From Ardenticatena sp. (GTDB taxonomy: Bacteria > Chloroflexota > Anaerolineae > Ardenticatenales > Ardenticatenaceae), in NCBI GenBank assembly GCA_015487975.1, contig WFOS01000018.1, forward strand, positions 1 through 44,239: a stretch of DNA of 44,239 bases. Reading direction: 5' to 3'. The position numbers were made by a program, and so were the translations under genes. The stretch's first letter is position 1. Each line of letters opens with the position of its first letter. This document shows, piece after piece, positions 1 to 8,142 of this stretch. The notes under the pieces are model-generated. The model saw only the letters and a program-made list of their open reading frames with translations, did not search any database and had not been told where the DNA came from.

Positions 1-29
1 AGTAACATCAGTCGTGCGAGCCTCTCGAG

Positions 30-177
30 GTCAGGCGGGGCGCGTTTGTATCCCTTGCTGCGCTGGCGCCGTCGGTCTGGAAAGAGACGGGTGAATGGAC
101 GCCAACATGCGCTCAGCGCTTCCTGTGTGGCTTGTGCCACTTTTTCGCTTGTTTGCAGAGATCTGGGGAATCACCAG
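30..177 (+). repeat. Dispersed ~150-bp repeat, left copy
   Basis: This 148-bp stretch is nearly identical to the reverse complement of 43974-44140. By eye there are about six to eight substitutions plus one 19-nt length difference. It lies downstream of the rnc stop codon, outside any credible gene. Short open frames inside it are not conserved as protein, because the differences between copies change residues and the length difference shifts the frame. No terminal inverted repeats or target duplications were recognised. It may be a small non-autonomous element or a dispersed non-coding repeat. The rest of 1-275 holds nothing else I can name. Confidence 0.8.
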
Positions 178-275
178 CAGAAAGGGGGCTTTTGGCGTGG
201 CATTCTGGCACCACTTTGCACTGCGAATGCGGTGCCGGGGATGTTGCACGTTGCCCAAGGGTGCCAGGTCTTTGT

Positions 276-977
276 TCACGCTTCGTTTTCTAGCCGACGC
301 AATGCGGCTTCGGCGGCGGCGAGTGTGGCTTCTTGTTTACTGCGTCCTTCACCAACGCCCCATACCTCATTGCCGATGCGCACTTCGGCAGTGAAGCGGC
401 GGTCATGCTCGGGGCCACTCTCGTCCACAATGGCATACCGTGGTGTGATGTTGTAGCGGGCTTGCACCGCTTCTTGCAGGCGACTTTTGGGGTCGCGGCG
501 GGCATGCCCACTGCGCCGTGTGGCTGCAACGGTTGGGGCGATGAAACGGTCGAGCACCCAGGTGCGTGCAGCATCCAGGCCCCCGTCGAGATAGATAGCC
601 CCAACCACGGCTTCGAAGGCATCGGCGAGGATAGCCGTATGGTTGCGGCCACCGCTGAGCTCCATCCCGCGCCCCAAACGGAGCACACGCCCCAGCTCGA
701 TCTGACGGGCATACTCGGCGAGTCGTTCGGCGCGTACCAGACTAGCACGCAAAAACGTCAGAGCGCCCTCGGGCCAGTCGGGCAAGGCCTGAAACAGATA
801 CTCGGCCACTACCAGGTCGAGCACGGCGTCGCCTAAAAATTCCAGGCGTTCATAATCTTCGGTTTCTTCGGGATGTTCGTTGAGGTACGAACGGTGCGTG
901 AGAGCGGTGCGCAGCAGGTTGGGCTGTTGGAATGTATAGCCAACAACCTGCTGCGCTTCTGCATACGACCACATCAC
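276..977 (-). CDS. rnc: Ribonuclease III
   Basis: This 233-aa protein is the usual length for bacterial RNase III, which cuts double-stranded RNA during rRNA maturation and mRNA turnover in the cytoplasm. The N-terminal nuclease domain carries the family signature ERLEFLGDAVLDLVV (about residues 43-57), with the metal-binding Glu and Asp visible. The C-terminal third is a double-stranded RNA-binding domain beginning near DPKSRLQEAVQ and ending with an Ala-rich helix. A GTG at 977 and an ATG at 974 are both possible starts behind the GAGGAG that overlaps the end of fabF. It is the last gene of the minus-strand run; fabF-rnc adjacency is common in bacteria. No clear terminator follows it in the remaining 275 bases. 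Confidence 0.95.
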   Translation of the reverse strand: MMWSYAEAQQVVGYTFQQPNLLRTALTHRSYLNEHPEETEDYERLEFLGDAVLDLVVAEYLFQALPDWPEGALTFLRASLVRAERLAEYARQIELGRVLRLGRGMELSGGRNHTAILADAFEAVVGAIYLDGGLDAARTWVLDRFIAPTVAATRRSGHARRDPKSRLQEAVQARYNITPRYAIVDESGPEHDRRFTAEVRIGNEVWGVGEGRSKQEATLAAAEAALRRLENEA

Positions 978-983
978 GAACGT

Positions 984-2246
984 TTACTCCTCATAGGCTT
1001 TCAGCAAGATTGAAGCGTTGTGCCCACCGAACCCGAAACTGTTGGAAAGCGCATAGCGCACAGTGGCTTTGCGCGGTTCATTGGGCACGTAGTCCAAGTC
1101 GCATTCAGGGTCAGGGTATTCGTAGTTGATGGTTGGGTGAATGATGCCGTCCAGAATCGTTTGCACACAGACAGCGGCTTCGACGACGCCCGCTGCCCCC
1201 AAGAGGTGTCCCACCATACTCTTGGTCGAGCTGATGGGGATGCGGTAGGCATGTTCCCCAAACACGGCCTTGATAGCCTCTGTTTCGGATTTGTCGTTGA
1301 GCGGCGTGCTGGTGCCGTGGGCGTTGATGTAGTCCACCATTTCGGGGCCAACACCTGCTTTGCGGAGTGCCATTGCCATGGCACGTGCTGCCCCTTCGCC
1401 CCCCTCAGCAGGAGCGCTGATGTGGTAGGCATCATCACTCAACCCATAGCCGACCACTTCCGCCAGAATGGTTGCGCCACGCGCCTGGGCGTGTTCCAGG
1501 CTTTCGAGTACGAGTGCGCCAGCCCCTTCCCCAAACACGAACCCATCGCGCTGGGCATCGAATGGGCGTGAAGCACGTTGCGGATCATCATTGCGGGTGC
1601 TGAGTGCCCCCGTGCGATGGAACGCTGCCAGTCCGAAGGGCGTAATCGGCGCTTCGACCCCGCCTGCCAGCATGACATCTGCGTCGCCACGGCGGATGAT
1701 TTCCGCCGCTTCGCCGACTGTGTGCGTTCCCGATGCACAGGCCGAGATGAGAGTGAAGTTTGGACCGCGCAGGTTGAAGCAGATGGCAAGATACCCCGCC
1801 GCCATGTTGGGCAGCATGTACGTCGCTACAAAGGGGCTGACGCGTTTTGGCCCTTTTTCGAAAAGGGTTTTGTGCCCTGCATAGATGGTCTCCAATCCAC
1901 CGATACCAGTGCCGACCAGCGTCCCCGCCCGATTCGCCTGCTCGGGGTCTTCGATGCGCAAGTTGGCCTGACGCATGGCCTGCGCCGCCGCCCCAATCAT
2001 CATCTGGATGTTGCGATCGATGCGCCGGGCCTCTTTGGGGGAAATCACATCCTTATACTCGGAAATGTCGAAGTCTTTGACTTCACATGCAAATTTGACC
2101 AGAAACTCGCTTGTGTCGAAGCGGGTAATCGGGCCAGCCCCGCTGACGCCAGCCAATAGATTTTTCCATGTTGTGGGCATGTCTTTGCCCAAAGCGGTGA
2201 TCGCACCAATTCCCGTAACGACAACTCGTCGCGCTTGTTCACTCAT
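984..2246 (-). CDS. fabF: Beta-ketoacyl-[acyl-carrier-protein] synthase II
   Basis: This 420-aa condensing enzyme elongates fatty acyl-ACP with malonyl-ACP in type II fatty acid synthesis. The Cys-His-His triad is present: the nucleophile in ISACASGTH, the first His in NAHGTSTPLND and the second in MVGHLLGAAG. The Gly-rich C-terminal SNSFGFGGHN is also typical. I chose the ATG at 2246 (MSEQARRVVVTG) because AAAGGAG lies about 10 nt upstream; the GTG at 2255 is too close to it. It sits between a small membrane-protein gene and rnc, 6 bp from the latter. acpP, often the neighbour of fabF, is not present here. Confidence 0.96.
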   Translation of the reverse strand: MSEQARRVVVTGIGAITALGKDMPTTWKNLLAGVSGAGPITRFDTSEFLVKFACEVKDFDISEYKDVISPKEARRIDRNIQMMIGAAAQAMRQANLRIEDPEQANRAGTLVGTGIGGLETIYAGHKTLFEKGPKRVSPFVATYMLPNMAAGYLAICFNLRGPNFTLISACASGTHTVGEAAEIIRRGDADVMLAGGVEAPITPFGLAAFHRTGALSTRNDDPQRASRPFDAQRDGFVFGEGAGALVLESLEHAQARGATILAEVVGYGLSDDAYHISAPAEGGEGAARAMAMALRKAGVGPEMVDYINAHGTSTPLNDKSETEAIKAVFGEHAYRIPISSTKSMVGHLLGAAGVVEAAVCVQTILDGIIHPTINYEYPDPECDLDYVPNEPRKATVRYALSNSFGFGGHNASILLKAYEE

Positions 2247-2294
2247 AAATCGCACGCTCCTTTTGTCCTCTTTGGTCTGTGAGAAGCGAAAACG

Positions 2295-2582
2295 TCAACC
2301 GCCCAGCCACGCCAGCATCGTGCTGGTGGCGAACGGTAGCATGCTGCTGAAAAAGAGTGTCGCGGGATGCAACCAGGCTGGTAGGGGGCGCTTTCGTTGC
2401 ACACCCCACAACATGCCCGCCAGCACCCAGCATCCCAGCGAAACCCACGCCAGCATACGAGCATACTCGGCGAGCGTCAAACGCCCACGCCCCAGTGTGA
2501 GCACCAGCGCCAACCCGAACAAAACGGCTTCCAGTGCGAAAAAGGTGCGTGGTGGCAGGTCGAACGATTCAGGTGATGCCAT
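2295..2582 (-). CDS. Small three-helix membrane protein, unknown function
   Basis: A 95-aa protein with three hydrophobic segments at about residues 14-31, 43-61 and 73-92, and short basic loops (GRGRL, QRKRPLP). No family was recognised. Its ATG lies inside the last codons of the PLP-enzyme gene (overlap 2569-2582), so the two genes are probably translationally coupled. fabF follows about 50 bp downstream. The length, hydrophobic pattern and tight overlap argue that it is real, but nothing in the sequence points to a function. Confidence 0.65.
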   Translation of the reverse strand: MASPESFDLPPRTFFALEAVLFGLALVLTLGRGRLTLAEYARMLAWVSLGCWVLAGMLWGVQRKRPLPAWLHPATLFFSSMLPFATSTMLAWLGG

Positions 2583-3654
2583 ATTTCAAGCCGCTCCCCG
2601 TCAGCATGAGGACGATTGCTCCGTCTTCTCGGGTTCGTTCGCAGACTTCTTCCAGAGGGACACCCACAACGGCGCTGGTCGGTTCGACGAACAAGCCGCG
2701 CCGTGCCAGCCACTTATGCGCAGCACGAATCGCCTCGTCGGAGACGGCAAAGGCAGCGCCGCCACTGGATCGGATGGCGCCTAGTACTTCACGCCCACGT
2801 ATGGGCTGTGCGATGCGGATACCTTCCGCGATGGTTGTGCCCTCGATCACCTGGATGGGGTCTGGTTCTTTCAAGTACCAGGCGGTGGTGATAGGCGCGC
2901 ATGCTGTTGATTGCACGGCAAACATCCGTGGCATGCGGGTGATACACCCTGCGGCGCGCAACGCTTGAAAGCCTCGCCACAGCCCCAGGAACAAGCCGCC
3001 TTGCCCCACCGGGCAGACAATGGCGGTGGGCGCGTCTCCCAGTTGTTCCCACAACTCCCACGCACACGTCATCAAGCCTACAAGGTGCAAGGGGCTCCAC
3101 GCATGGCTGGCGTACACATGCTCTTCGGCCGCACGAAGACAGGCCTCGCTAGCGGCTCTGCGTGGCCCCGGAACTTCCACCACATCAGCGCCGAAGATGC
3201 GCATTTGCTGCTTTTTGCCCTCGGCCGCATGGGCGGGGGTAAAGATGCGTGCGCGTATGCCGGCTGCTGCGGCATAGGCAGCCAGTGATGCCCCTGCATT
3301 GCCCGAAGAATCTTCCACCACTTCACGTACACCATTTTGTAAAAGGACATTGATGCTGATGGCGGTGCCACGGTCTTTGAACGACCCCGTCGGCATGGCA
3401 AATTCCAGTTTGGCCATCACGCGCGGGTCGGGTGTGTGCGAGAGTGGTACCAATGGCGTAAACCCTTCACCCAACGAAACGGTACGCTTCACGGGCAAAG
3501 AAGCGGCATACCGCCAGAGCGATGCCTCGTGCGATTCGATGGCATCGGGCTGGAACGTGGGCAGGAGAAGATCCAGCACCCCGCCACATGCGGGACAACG
3601 CCAGGCTGTCGGTGGGGCGGATGCGTGGCAGGTGGTACATCTCAAAGTCAGCAT
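2569..3654 (-). CDS. Threonine-synthase-like PLP-dependent enzyme (fold type II)
   Basis: A 361-aa PLP enzyme of the threonine synthase / cysteate synthase group. A short N-terminal zinc-ribbon-like motif (CTTC near residue 6, CPAC near 20) precedes the catalytic fold. The Schiff-base lysine is in TGSFKDRG, the phosphate-binding loop is SSGNAG, and a Gly-rich PVGQGGLFLG and a C-terminal LTGSGLKYG match the family. Threonine synthase proper converts O-phosphohomoserine to threonine; related enzymes use phosphoserine or other substrates, so the substrate is not settled and no symbol is given. Upstream in-frame Met codons overlap the preceding gene. The ATG at 3654 has AGGAG 7 nt upstream and is preferred over the ATG at 3660. 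Confidence 0.85.
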   Translation of the reverse strand: MLTLRCTTCHASAPPTAWRCPACGGVLDLLLPTFQPDAIESHEASLWRYAASLPVKRTVSLGEGFTPLVPLSHTPDPRVMAKLEFAMPTGSFKDRGTAISINVLLQNGVREVVEDSSGNAGASLAAYAAAAGIRARIFTPAHAAEGKKQQMRIFGADVVEVPGPRRAASEACLRAAEEHVYASHAWSPLHLVGLMTCAWELWEQLGDAPTAIVCPVGQGGLFLGLWRGFQALRAAGCITRMPRMFAVQSTACAPITTAWYLKEPDPIQVIEGTTIAEGIRIAQPIRGREVLGAIRSSGGAAFAVSDEAIRAAHKWLARRGLFVEPTSAVVGVPLEEVCERTREDGAIVLMLTGSGLKYGIT

Positions 3655-3673
3655 GACCATGCTCCTGTGCATG

Positions 3674-6271
3674 TCATTTGGTTTGGGCTTCGACAACAAG
3701 CACGGCATTGAATCCCCCGTACCCATCGGCCTCTTTTTCGCTGTTTTCGGGGTCGTCCAACCAGCGCTCGTTGTCTACCAGAAACTTGTACCCGTAGCGC
3801 CCAGGGGGGGGCAAAGGAATCGTAGCATGCCACATGCCCGGAGCGACGGTATCCATGGGCGTGGCGTCGGGGTGCCATGCGTTGAATTCGCCAATGACGC
3901 TCACGCGCTCGGCACGTGGGTCGTAGTAGACGAAGTGGACGGCGCCGTTGCGAATGTAGGGCGAAAGTGGCGTTTCGCCCAGTGTCCCATAGCGCAGGCG
4001 CAATGCTGCTGTCACTGCGGGCCCGGGCTGCACCACACCATAGCCCTGGCGCTCTTCGGGAACGTCGGCCAGTGGGCGTGCGGTACGTATCAGGAGCTCT
4101 TTGACCTGTTGAGGGGTGAGCGATGGATTGGCTTCGAGCATTTGGGCAACGGTGCTGGCAACGATGGGCGCGGCAAAACTGGTGCCATCCACATGCTGGT
4201 AGAAAGGGGTGACGAACTTGTTTTTGATGATGTGTTCATAGATGGCAGCGCGTTGGGCTTCGACTGGGGCATGGACGATCTCTGCTGGAAGATCGAGCAC
4301 GTCGAGCGCATTGGCCAGCAATGTGGGCAGCTCATCGTCGCGGGCGCGGCGCAAGCGGTCGAGCAGAATGTTTTGCTCGGCGATGCGTGTGCCCGGCAAC
4401 ACCGGCGCGGCAATCCAGATGCTGGGGGCAATCAATTCGGGTTTGGGCGAGCCAGTAGTGGAGCGCCCCCAATTGCTGCTGTACAGTCGGTGTTCGCGAA
4501 TGTCGAGTGCGTTGCGGTCGTCCAGGCCGCCAACGGTGATGGCCGATTCGGCCGAAGCGGGTGGGACGAGTTCGGCGCGGCCAGCGTTCCCCGATGCGGT
4601 AATGACTACTATGCCGCGTGCGACTGCCTGTTCGACCAGTCGGTTCAGCGCATTGTCGGGCCCCGCCTCGAGGGTGTCGCCCCCCACACTGAGGTTGACG
4701 ATGCGGATACTGTGCTGCTCGGCGTGGTCGAGCAGCCATTGCATACCCCGCACGATTCCCGGCTCTTTCACACGCCTGCGGCTGTCGCTCACTTTGACGA
4801 GCACGACATGCGCATCGCGGGCGATACCAGCATACATGCCATCGCTGAGGAAGCCATTGCCAGCCGCAACCACTGACGTCATCATGCCATGCCACGCTTC
4901 GGGGCGGGGTTCGCTGAAATCAGCCGGTGCGATGGGGGTGCGACCGCCCACGTCGGCTGTGGCCACGATACGGTTGGTGGGCATGGTCAGGTCGGGGTGG
5001 GGGTAGAAGCCGCTATCCAGGAAGGCGATGGTGATGGTGCGCCCCGTGTAGTGCGGGTTGGCACGCAACCGCACGGCAATGGGCAGGACAAAGAGGTCGG
5101 GGTGGCCGTAGATGGGGTGTCCTTCCTGCAAGATGGGAAGGTCGTGTGGTGTTTCGGCGAGTGCGCGGCGCAGGTATTTTTGCACACAGGCCGGGCATGC
5201 CCCATCAGCACGGCGCCAGGCTGGGAAGGCGCGCCGGATCGCCTGCACGACGCGCTTTTCCATCTGCCAATGTTTCTCGAAGAGCGTGGCGGCCACGGTC
5301 TGCTGGCAGAGCGGGCAGATGACTTGGTCGGGGGCGATGTCCAGCACCAGCGAAGGGGTGGGCTTGCGGTCTTCCAGAAAAGTGCTGATTTCATCCAGCG
5401 AAGGTGCATGTTTGAGCGGCGTTGGCAGCTTGACCCACAGGGCAGCGGCCGCCGCGGCAAAGCGTACCGTGCGTTCCAGCGTCCACTCGTTCAGCAAGCC
5501 GTAGATGAAGCCAGCGCGGAAGATGTCGCCCGCGCCGCTGGTATCCACCGGTGGCAGCGGGAACGAGGGGAAGGTCTGCCATTCGCCATCGGCGTCCAGA
5601 ACGCGGATGGGGTCGCTTCCATATGTGAGGACGACGGTCAACACGCCTTGCGCGCGCAATCGTTGGGCGATGGTTTCTGGGGCTTCGTCGCTGTGGCGGC
5701 GAATGGTGGTCTGGCTGGTGATGGTGATGGTGCTCAACGCAGCCAGTGGATGCGAAGGCAGCACGTCGGCGCTCACGACGGGCACACCACATTCGTGCGC
5801 CAGACGAGCAACGGCAATGCCTGCCTCGCCTGCGTGGCTATCGGTCGTGACCAGGCGCACGTGCCTGATCTGTTCGGCGGTGGGAAGGAGCCACCGGGCA
5901 TCTTCATGCCAGTAGTAAAGCGCGATGCTCTGTTCCTGGGGCGTGGTGAGCAGACGTGTGAAGGGTGTGCGCACGTGTGGGTCGGTAGTGAGCCAGTCGG
6001 TGTGAATGTGCCCATAGCGGCGGCGATGCAGCTCTTGCCATATCATCTCAGCGTAGGCGTCTTCCCCCAGGGCATTGCCCATGACGGCGGGGACAAGTCC
6101 CCACCGCGCGAGTGCCAGCGCCACCATGGCGGCTTCGCCCCCCACGCGGTAGTAGTCGGCTGTGACGTGGATGGCCCGCCCCGGTGAAGGGGGCACAGGC
6201 AGGCGTACACCGTTGAGGACATGCAATCGCCCATAGCACAGGACGACGGGAGCAGGTCTGGCGTCGTTCAT
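3674..6271 (-). CDS. Four-part fusion: PfkB-like kinase, Cys-pair linker, S8 subtilase, AMPK/CBM48-like glycogen-binding domain
   Basis: An 865-aa protein. Residues 1-300 are a ribokinase/PfkB fold: the Gly motif [16 protein letters not shown] (43-58) and signature 2, DTSGAGDIF (243-251, catalytic-base Asp249). The usual NxxE motif is not evident; the matching stretch reads TSQTTI (185-190). Residues 315-370 hold two Cys pairs, CPLC (319-322) and CPAC (359-362), likely a zinc site. Residues 400-760 are a subtilisin-like peptidase: Asp419 in FLDSGF, His461 in AWHGMM, oxyanion Asn562 in SGNAG, Ser698 in GTSFAAP, with a helical insertion of about 70 residues before the Ser. Residues 778-860 resemble the AMPK-beta glycogen-binding domain ([37 protein letters not shown]). 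No signal peptide or membrane segment is seen, so it is probably cytoplasmic. ATG 6271 overlaps the mgsA stop as ATGA. The in-frame Met at 6319 lies inside mgsA and is rejected. Confidence 0.92.
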   Translation of the reverse strand: MNDARPAPVVLCYGRLHVLNGVRLPVPPSPGRAIHVTADYYRVGGEAAMVALALARWGLVPAVMGNALGEDAYAEMIWQELHRRRYGHIHTDWLTTDPHVRTPFTRLLTTPQEQSIALYYWHEDARWLLPTAEQIRHVRLVTTDSHAGEAGIAVARLAHECGVPVVSADVLPSHPLAALSTITITSQTTIRRHSDEAPETIAQRLRAQGVLTVVLTYGSDPIRVLDADGEWQTFPSFPLPPVDTSGAGDIFRAGFIYGLLNEWTLERTVRFAAAAAALWVKLPTPLKHAPSLDEISTFLEDRKPTPSLVLDIAPDQVICPLCQQTVAATLFEKHWQMEKRVVQAIRRAFPAWRRADGACPACVQKYLRRALAETPHDLPILQEGHPIYGHPDLFVLPIAVRLRANPHYTGRTITIAFLDSGFYPHPDLTMPTNRIVATADVGGRTPIAPADFSEPRPEAWHGMMTSVVAAGNGFLSDGMYAGIARDAHVVLVKVSDSRRRVKEPGIVRGMQWLLDHAEQHSIRIVNLSVGGDTLEAGPDNALNRLVEQAVARGIVVITASGNAGRAELVPPASAESAITVGGLDDRNALDIREHRLYSSNWGRSTTGSPKPELIAPSIWIAAPVLPGTRIAEQNILLDRLRRARDDELPTLLANALDVLDLPAEIVHAPVEAQRAAIYEHIIKNKFVTPFYQHVDGTSFAAPIVASTVAQMLEANPSLTPQQVKELLIRTARPLADVPEERQGYGVVQPGPAVTAALRLRYGTLGETPLSPYIRNGAVHFVYYDPRAERVSVIGEFNAWHPDATPMDTVAPGMWHATIPLPPPGRYGYKFLVDNERWLDDPENSEKEADGYGGFNAVLVVEAQTK

Positions 6272-6669
6272 GGCTCGGGCGCGTCTGCCTGAATTTGGTT
6301 GGTCATCTCGATCAGCCAATCCACGATGGCTTCTGCGGTGCCGAGGTTGGTGGCCAGTGGAACGTTGTGCACGTCGCAGACGCGCAGCAACGCGCTGACG
6401 TCAGGTTCGTGCGGCTGGGCGGTCAGAGGGTCGCGGAAGAAGATGACGGCATCGATCTGCCCCATTGCGACACGTCCCCCGATGATGAGGTCGCCCCCGT
6501 CGGGGCCATGCGTGATCCGTTCGACCGTGAGCCCCGTTTTTTCTTGCAGAATTTTGCCCGTGCCACTGGTTGCAACGAGCTCGTGCTGGCGGAAGATGTC
6601 GATGTGGTCACGCACGAACATGGCCAGATCGAGTTTTTTCTGATCGTGGGCGATAAGGGCAATGCGCAT
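6268..6669 (-). CDS. mgsA: Methylglyoxal synthase
   Basis: This 133-aa enzyme converts dihydroxyacetone phosphate to methylglyoxal and phosphate, an overflow branch of glycolysis. The family features are clear: ALIAHDQKK at the N-terminus, [11 protein letters not shown] with the catalytic-base Asp60, and [20 protein letters not shown] with His87 and Asp90. The length fits monofunctional MgsA. An AAAGGAGC ribosome binding site lies just upstream of the ATG. The stop overlaps the start of the kinase-protease fusion as ATGA, so the two are probably made together. A candidate promoter lies at 6718-6745. Confidence 0.95.
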   Translation of the reverse strand: MRIALIAHDQKKLDLAMFVRDHIDIFRQHELVATSGTGKILQEKTGLTVERITHGPDGGDLIIGGRVAMGQIDAVIFFRDPLTAQPHEPDVSALLRVCDVHNVPLATNLGTAEAIVDWLIEMTNQIQADAPEP

Positions 6670-6717
6670 CGCCTGCTCCTTTCGATGGGTGTCCGGTTGA
6701 TGTGTGAATGCGCTTTC

Positions 6718-6745
6718 ATTATCGCGAATTTGGCCAACGTTTCAA
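6718..6745 (-). promoter_or_regulatory. Candidate promoter for mgsA and downstream genes
   Basis: On the minus strand a TTGAAA (-35, 6740-6745) and GATAAT (-10, 6718-6723) are separated by 16 nt, about 50 bp upstream of the mgsA start and overlapping the 3' end of the Nudix gene. It may be an internal promoter of the run. Assigned by pattern only. Confidence 0.4.
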
Positions 6746-7306
6746 CAATTCATGCAACATGAAGCCGGTGAGCCCCCAGATGGTGTACCCCCGCCATTCG
6801 TAGAAGTGCACCGGTACGGAACGCCCCATGAACTGGCGCGTTTCAGTGTGGTGGCACTCTGGGTCGAGCAGGTCGGCAATGGGGATGACCACCACTTCGG
6901 CCACTTCGGCGGGATTGGGCTGGAAGGTGATGGTGGGGGGCAGTGCGCCCACGAAGGCATGCACATTCACGCGGGCACTTCCCGACGGCACCTTACCAAG
7001 ACGCCCAAGCAGGCGCACGGCATGGGGCGGAACGCCCAATTCTTCGTGGCATTCACGCAGCGCAGTGGCAATGAGCGAGCGATCCTCAGGGTCGGCGCGT
7101 CCACCAGGAAAACTCATTTGCCCCTGGTGTGTGGAGAGTGTTCGTGGGCGTAGGGTGAAGACGAGCGCCCAGCCGTTGCCTGTGGGAAGGAGTGGAGCAA
7201 GCACAGCGGCATTGCCCCACGTGTCGGCAGGGTGAAAGCGCACCAAGACGGGAGCGTGCTGAGCAAAGGCGGTTTCAAGTTCTTCGAGTGTTGGGCGCGG
7301 GTTCAT
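6719..7306 (-). CDS. Nudix hydrolase, CoA pyrophosphatase type
   Basis: A 195-aa Nudix protein. The Nudix box region is [13 protein letters not shown] followed by [10 protein letters not shown], with the REx2EELG core intact. The preceding stretch [16 protein letters not shown] has the Arg-x3-Gly-like spacing before FPGG seen in coenzyme A pyrophosphatases (NudL/YeaB group), which hydrolyse CoA or acyl-CoA to phosphopantetheine and 3',5'-ADP. Substrate is inferred from that motif only. The gene starts in an ATGA overlap with the upstream epimerase gene (7303-7306) and ends about 50 bp before mgsA. Confidence 0.85.
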   Translation of the reverse strand: MNPRPTLEELETAFAQHAPVLVRFHPADTWGNAAVLAPLLPTGNGWALVFTLRPRTLSTHQGQMSFPGGRADPEDRSLIATALRECHEELGVPPHAVRLLGRLGKVPSGSARVNVHAFVGALPPTITFQPNPAEVAEVVVIPIADLLDPECHHTETRQFMGRSVPVHFYEWRGYTIWGLTGFMLHELLKRWPNSR

Positions 7307-8067
7307 GCCTGGTAGCGTAAGCGCACGATTGATTGATGCTGGAACACGGGCGGCACGTCGAGCCCCATGCGTGCGTAGACTTCGGGGGCGATGCCAATAT
7401 CGGCGAGATAGAGGTCGCCGACGATGAAGTGGCTTTCGCGCAGGCCACGCTTGGGCAGTGCCAGCGTGAGGGTCGCATCGGCTTCGATGCAGGGGCTGTA
7501 AATCGTGCCGTCGTCAGCGTCGAGCCCGCTAGGCAGATCGAGGCTGAGAATGGGCGTGCGGCTGGCATTCGCCAGTCGGATGAGGTCGGCGTAGAAACCA
7601 CGTGGGTTGCCATGCAGGTTGTAGCCCAGCAGGGCGTCGAGAATCAGGGCGGCTCGCCCCCATTGCGGCGTTTTCTGGTCGGGCGTGGGTGGCGTGCTGT
7701 CGAAGTGCCAGAGTGGGATGCCCAGCGCCTGCAAGATGCGATACTGGCGCTGGACTTCTGCTTTCAGGCGTGTGAATGGTGTGGCGAGCAGCACATGAAT
7801 GTCGGCCCCCCAGTTGTGGAGATGTCGTGCTGCGACGAGGCCACCACCACCATTGTGACCGGCCCCAGCCAGCACGATGATGTGTTTGCCTTGTACAGTC
7901 CCCCCCGTGCGCCGTCGTGCCACGTCGGCGAGGGCACGCCCGGCATGTTCCATCATCTGGATGAGCGGGATGCCCAGTTCTTCCACCATGATGCGATCGA
8001 CTTCGCGCATTTGTGCCACGCTGAGCGTGGGAATGTGCTCGATGGCAAAGGGAAAATCTGTCAACAT
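7303..8067 (-). CDS. NAD(P)H-hydrate epimerase (YjeF N-terminal domain only)
   Basis: A 254-aa protein with the YjeF_N Rossmann-like fold that interconverts the R and S forms of hydrated NAD(P)H, a metabolite-repair step. Visible motifs are VAQMREVDRIM at the N-terminus, MMEHAGRALADVA, VLAGAGHNGGGGLVAARHL (nucleotide-binding loop) and LDLPSGLDADDG. In many bacteria this domain is fused to the ATP/ADP-dependent dehydratase. Here only the epimerase half is encoded, and no dehydratase gene lies in the window. Start ATG at 8067 follows a GAGG. It has its own candidate promoter at 8104-8132 and is coupled to the Nudix gene by ATGA. Confidence 0.88.
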   Translation of the reverse strand: MLTDFPFAIEHIPTLSVAQMREVDRIMVEELGIPLIQMMEHAGRALADVARRRTGGTVQGKHIIVLAGAGHNGGGGLVAARHLHNWGADIHVLLATPFTRLKAEVQRQYRILQALGIPLWHFDSTPPTPDQKTPQWGRAALILDALLGYNLHGNPRGFYADLIRLANASRTPILSLDLPSGLDADDGTIYSPCIEADATLTLALPKRGLRESHFIVGDLYLADIGIAPEVYARMGLDVPPVFQHQSIVRLRYQA

Positions 8068-8103
8068 AGACGGCCTCGGTTGGATTGGTTGGCTGGCGGG
8101 GGC

Positions 8104-8132
8104 ATTGTAGCCCAGCGAGGAAGGTGTGGCAA
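8104..8132 (-). promoter_or_regulatory. Promoter for the nnrE-Nudix-mgsA run
   Basis: On the minus strand TTGCCA (8127-8132) and TACAAT (8104-8109) are 17 nt apart in the 75-bp gap between the glycosyltransferase genes and the epimerase gene. This places a transcription start about 30 nt before the epimerase ATG. Confidence 0.65.
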
Positions 8133-8142
8133 TGGGGACAGG

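Noticed and set aside
95-394. Small open frame starting MDANMRSALP, present in both copies of the ~150-bp repeat
   Set aside because: The two copies diverge after about 20 codons, differences are not synonymous, and a 19-nt indel breaks the frame, so the shared part is a DNA repeat rather than a conserved peptide.
3299-4876. 525-codon plus-strand frame antisense to the PLP enzyme and the protease part of the fusion
   Set aside because: No domains, and it covers the catalytic sequences of genes on the other strand.
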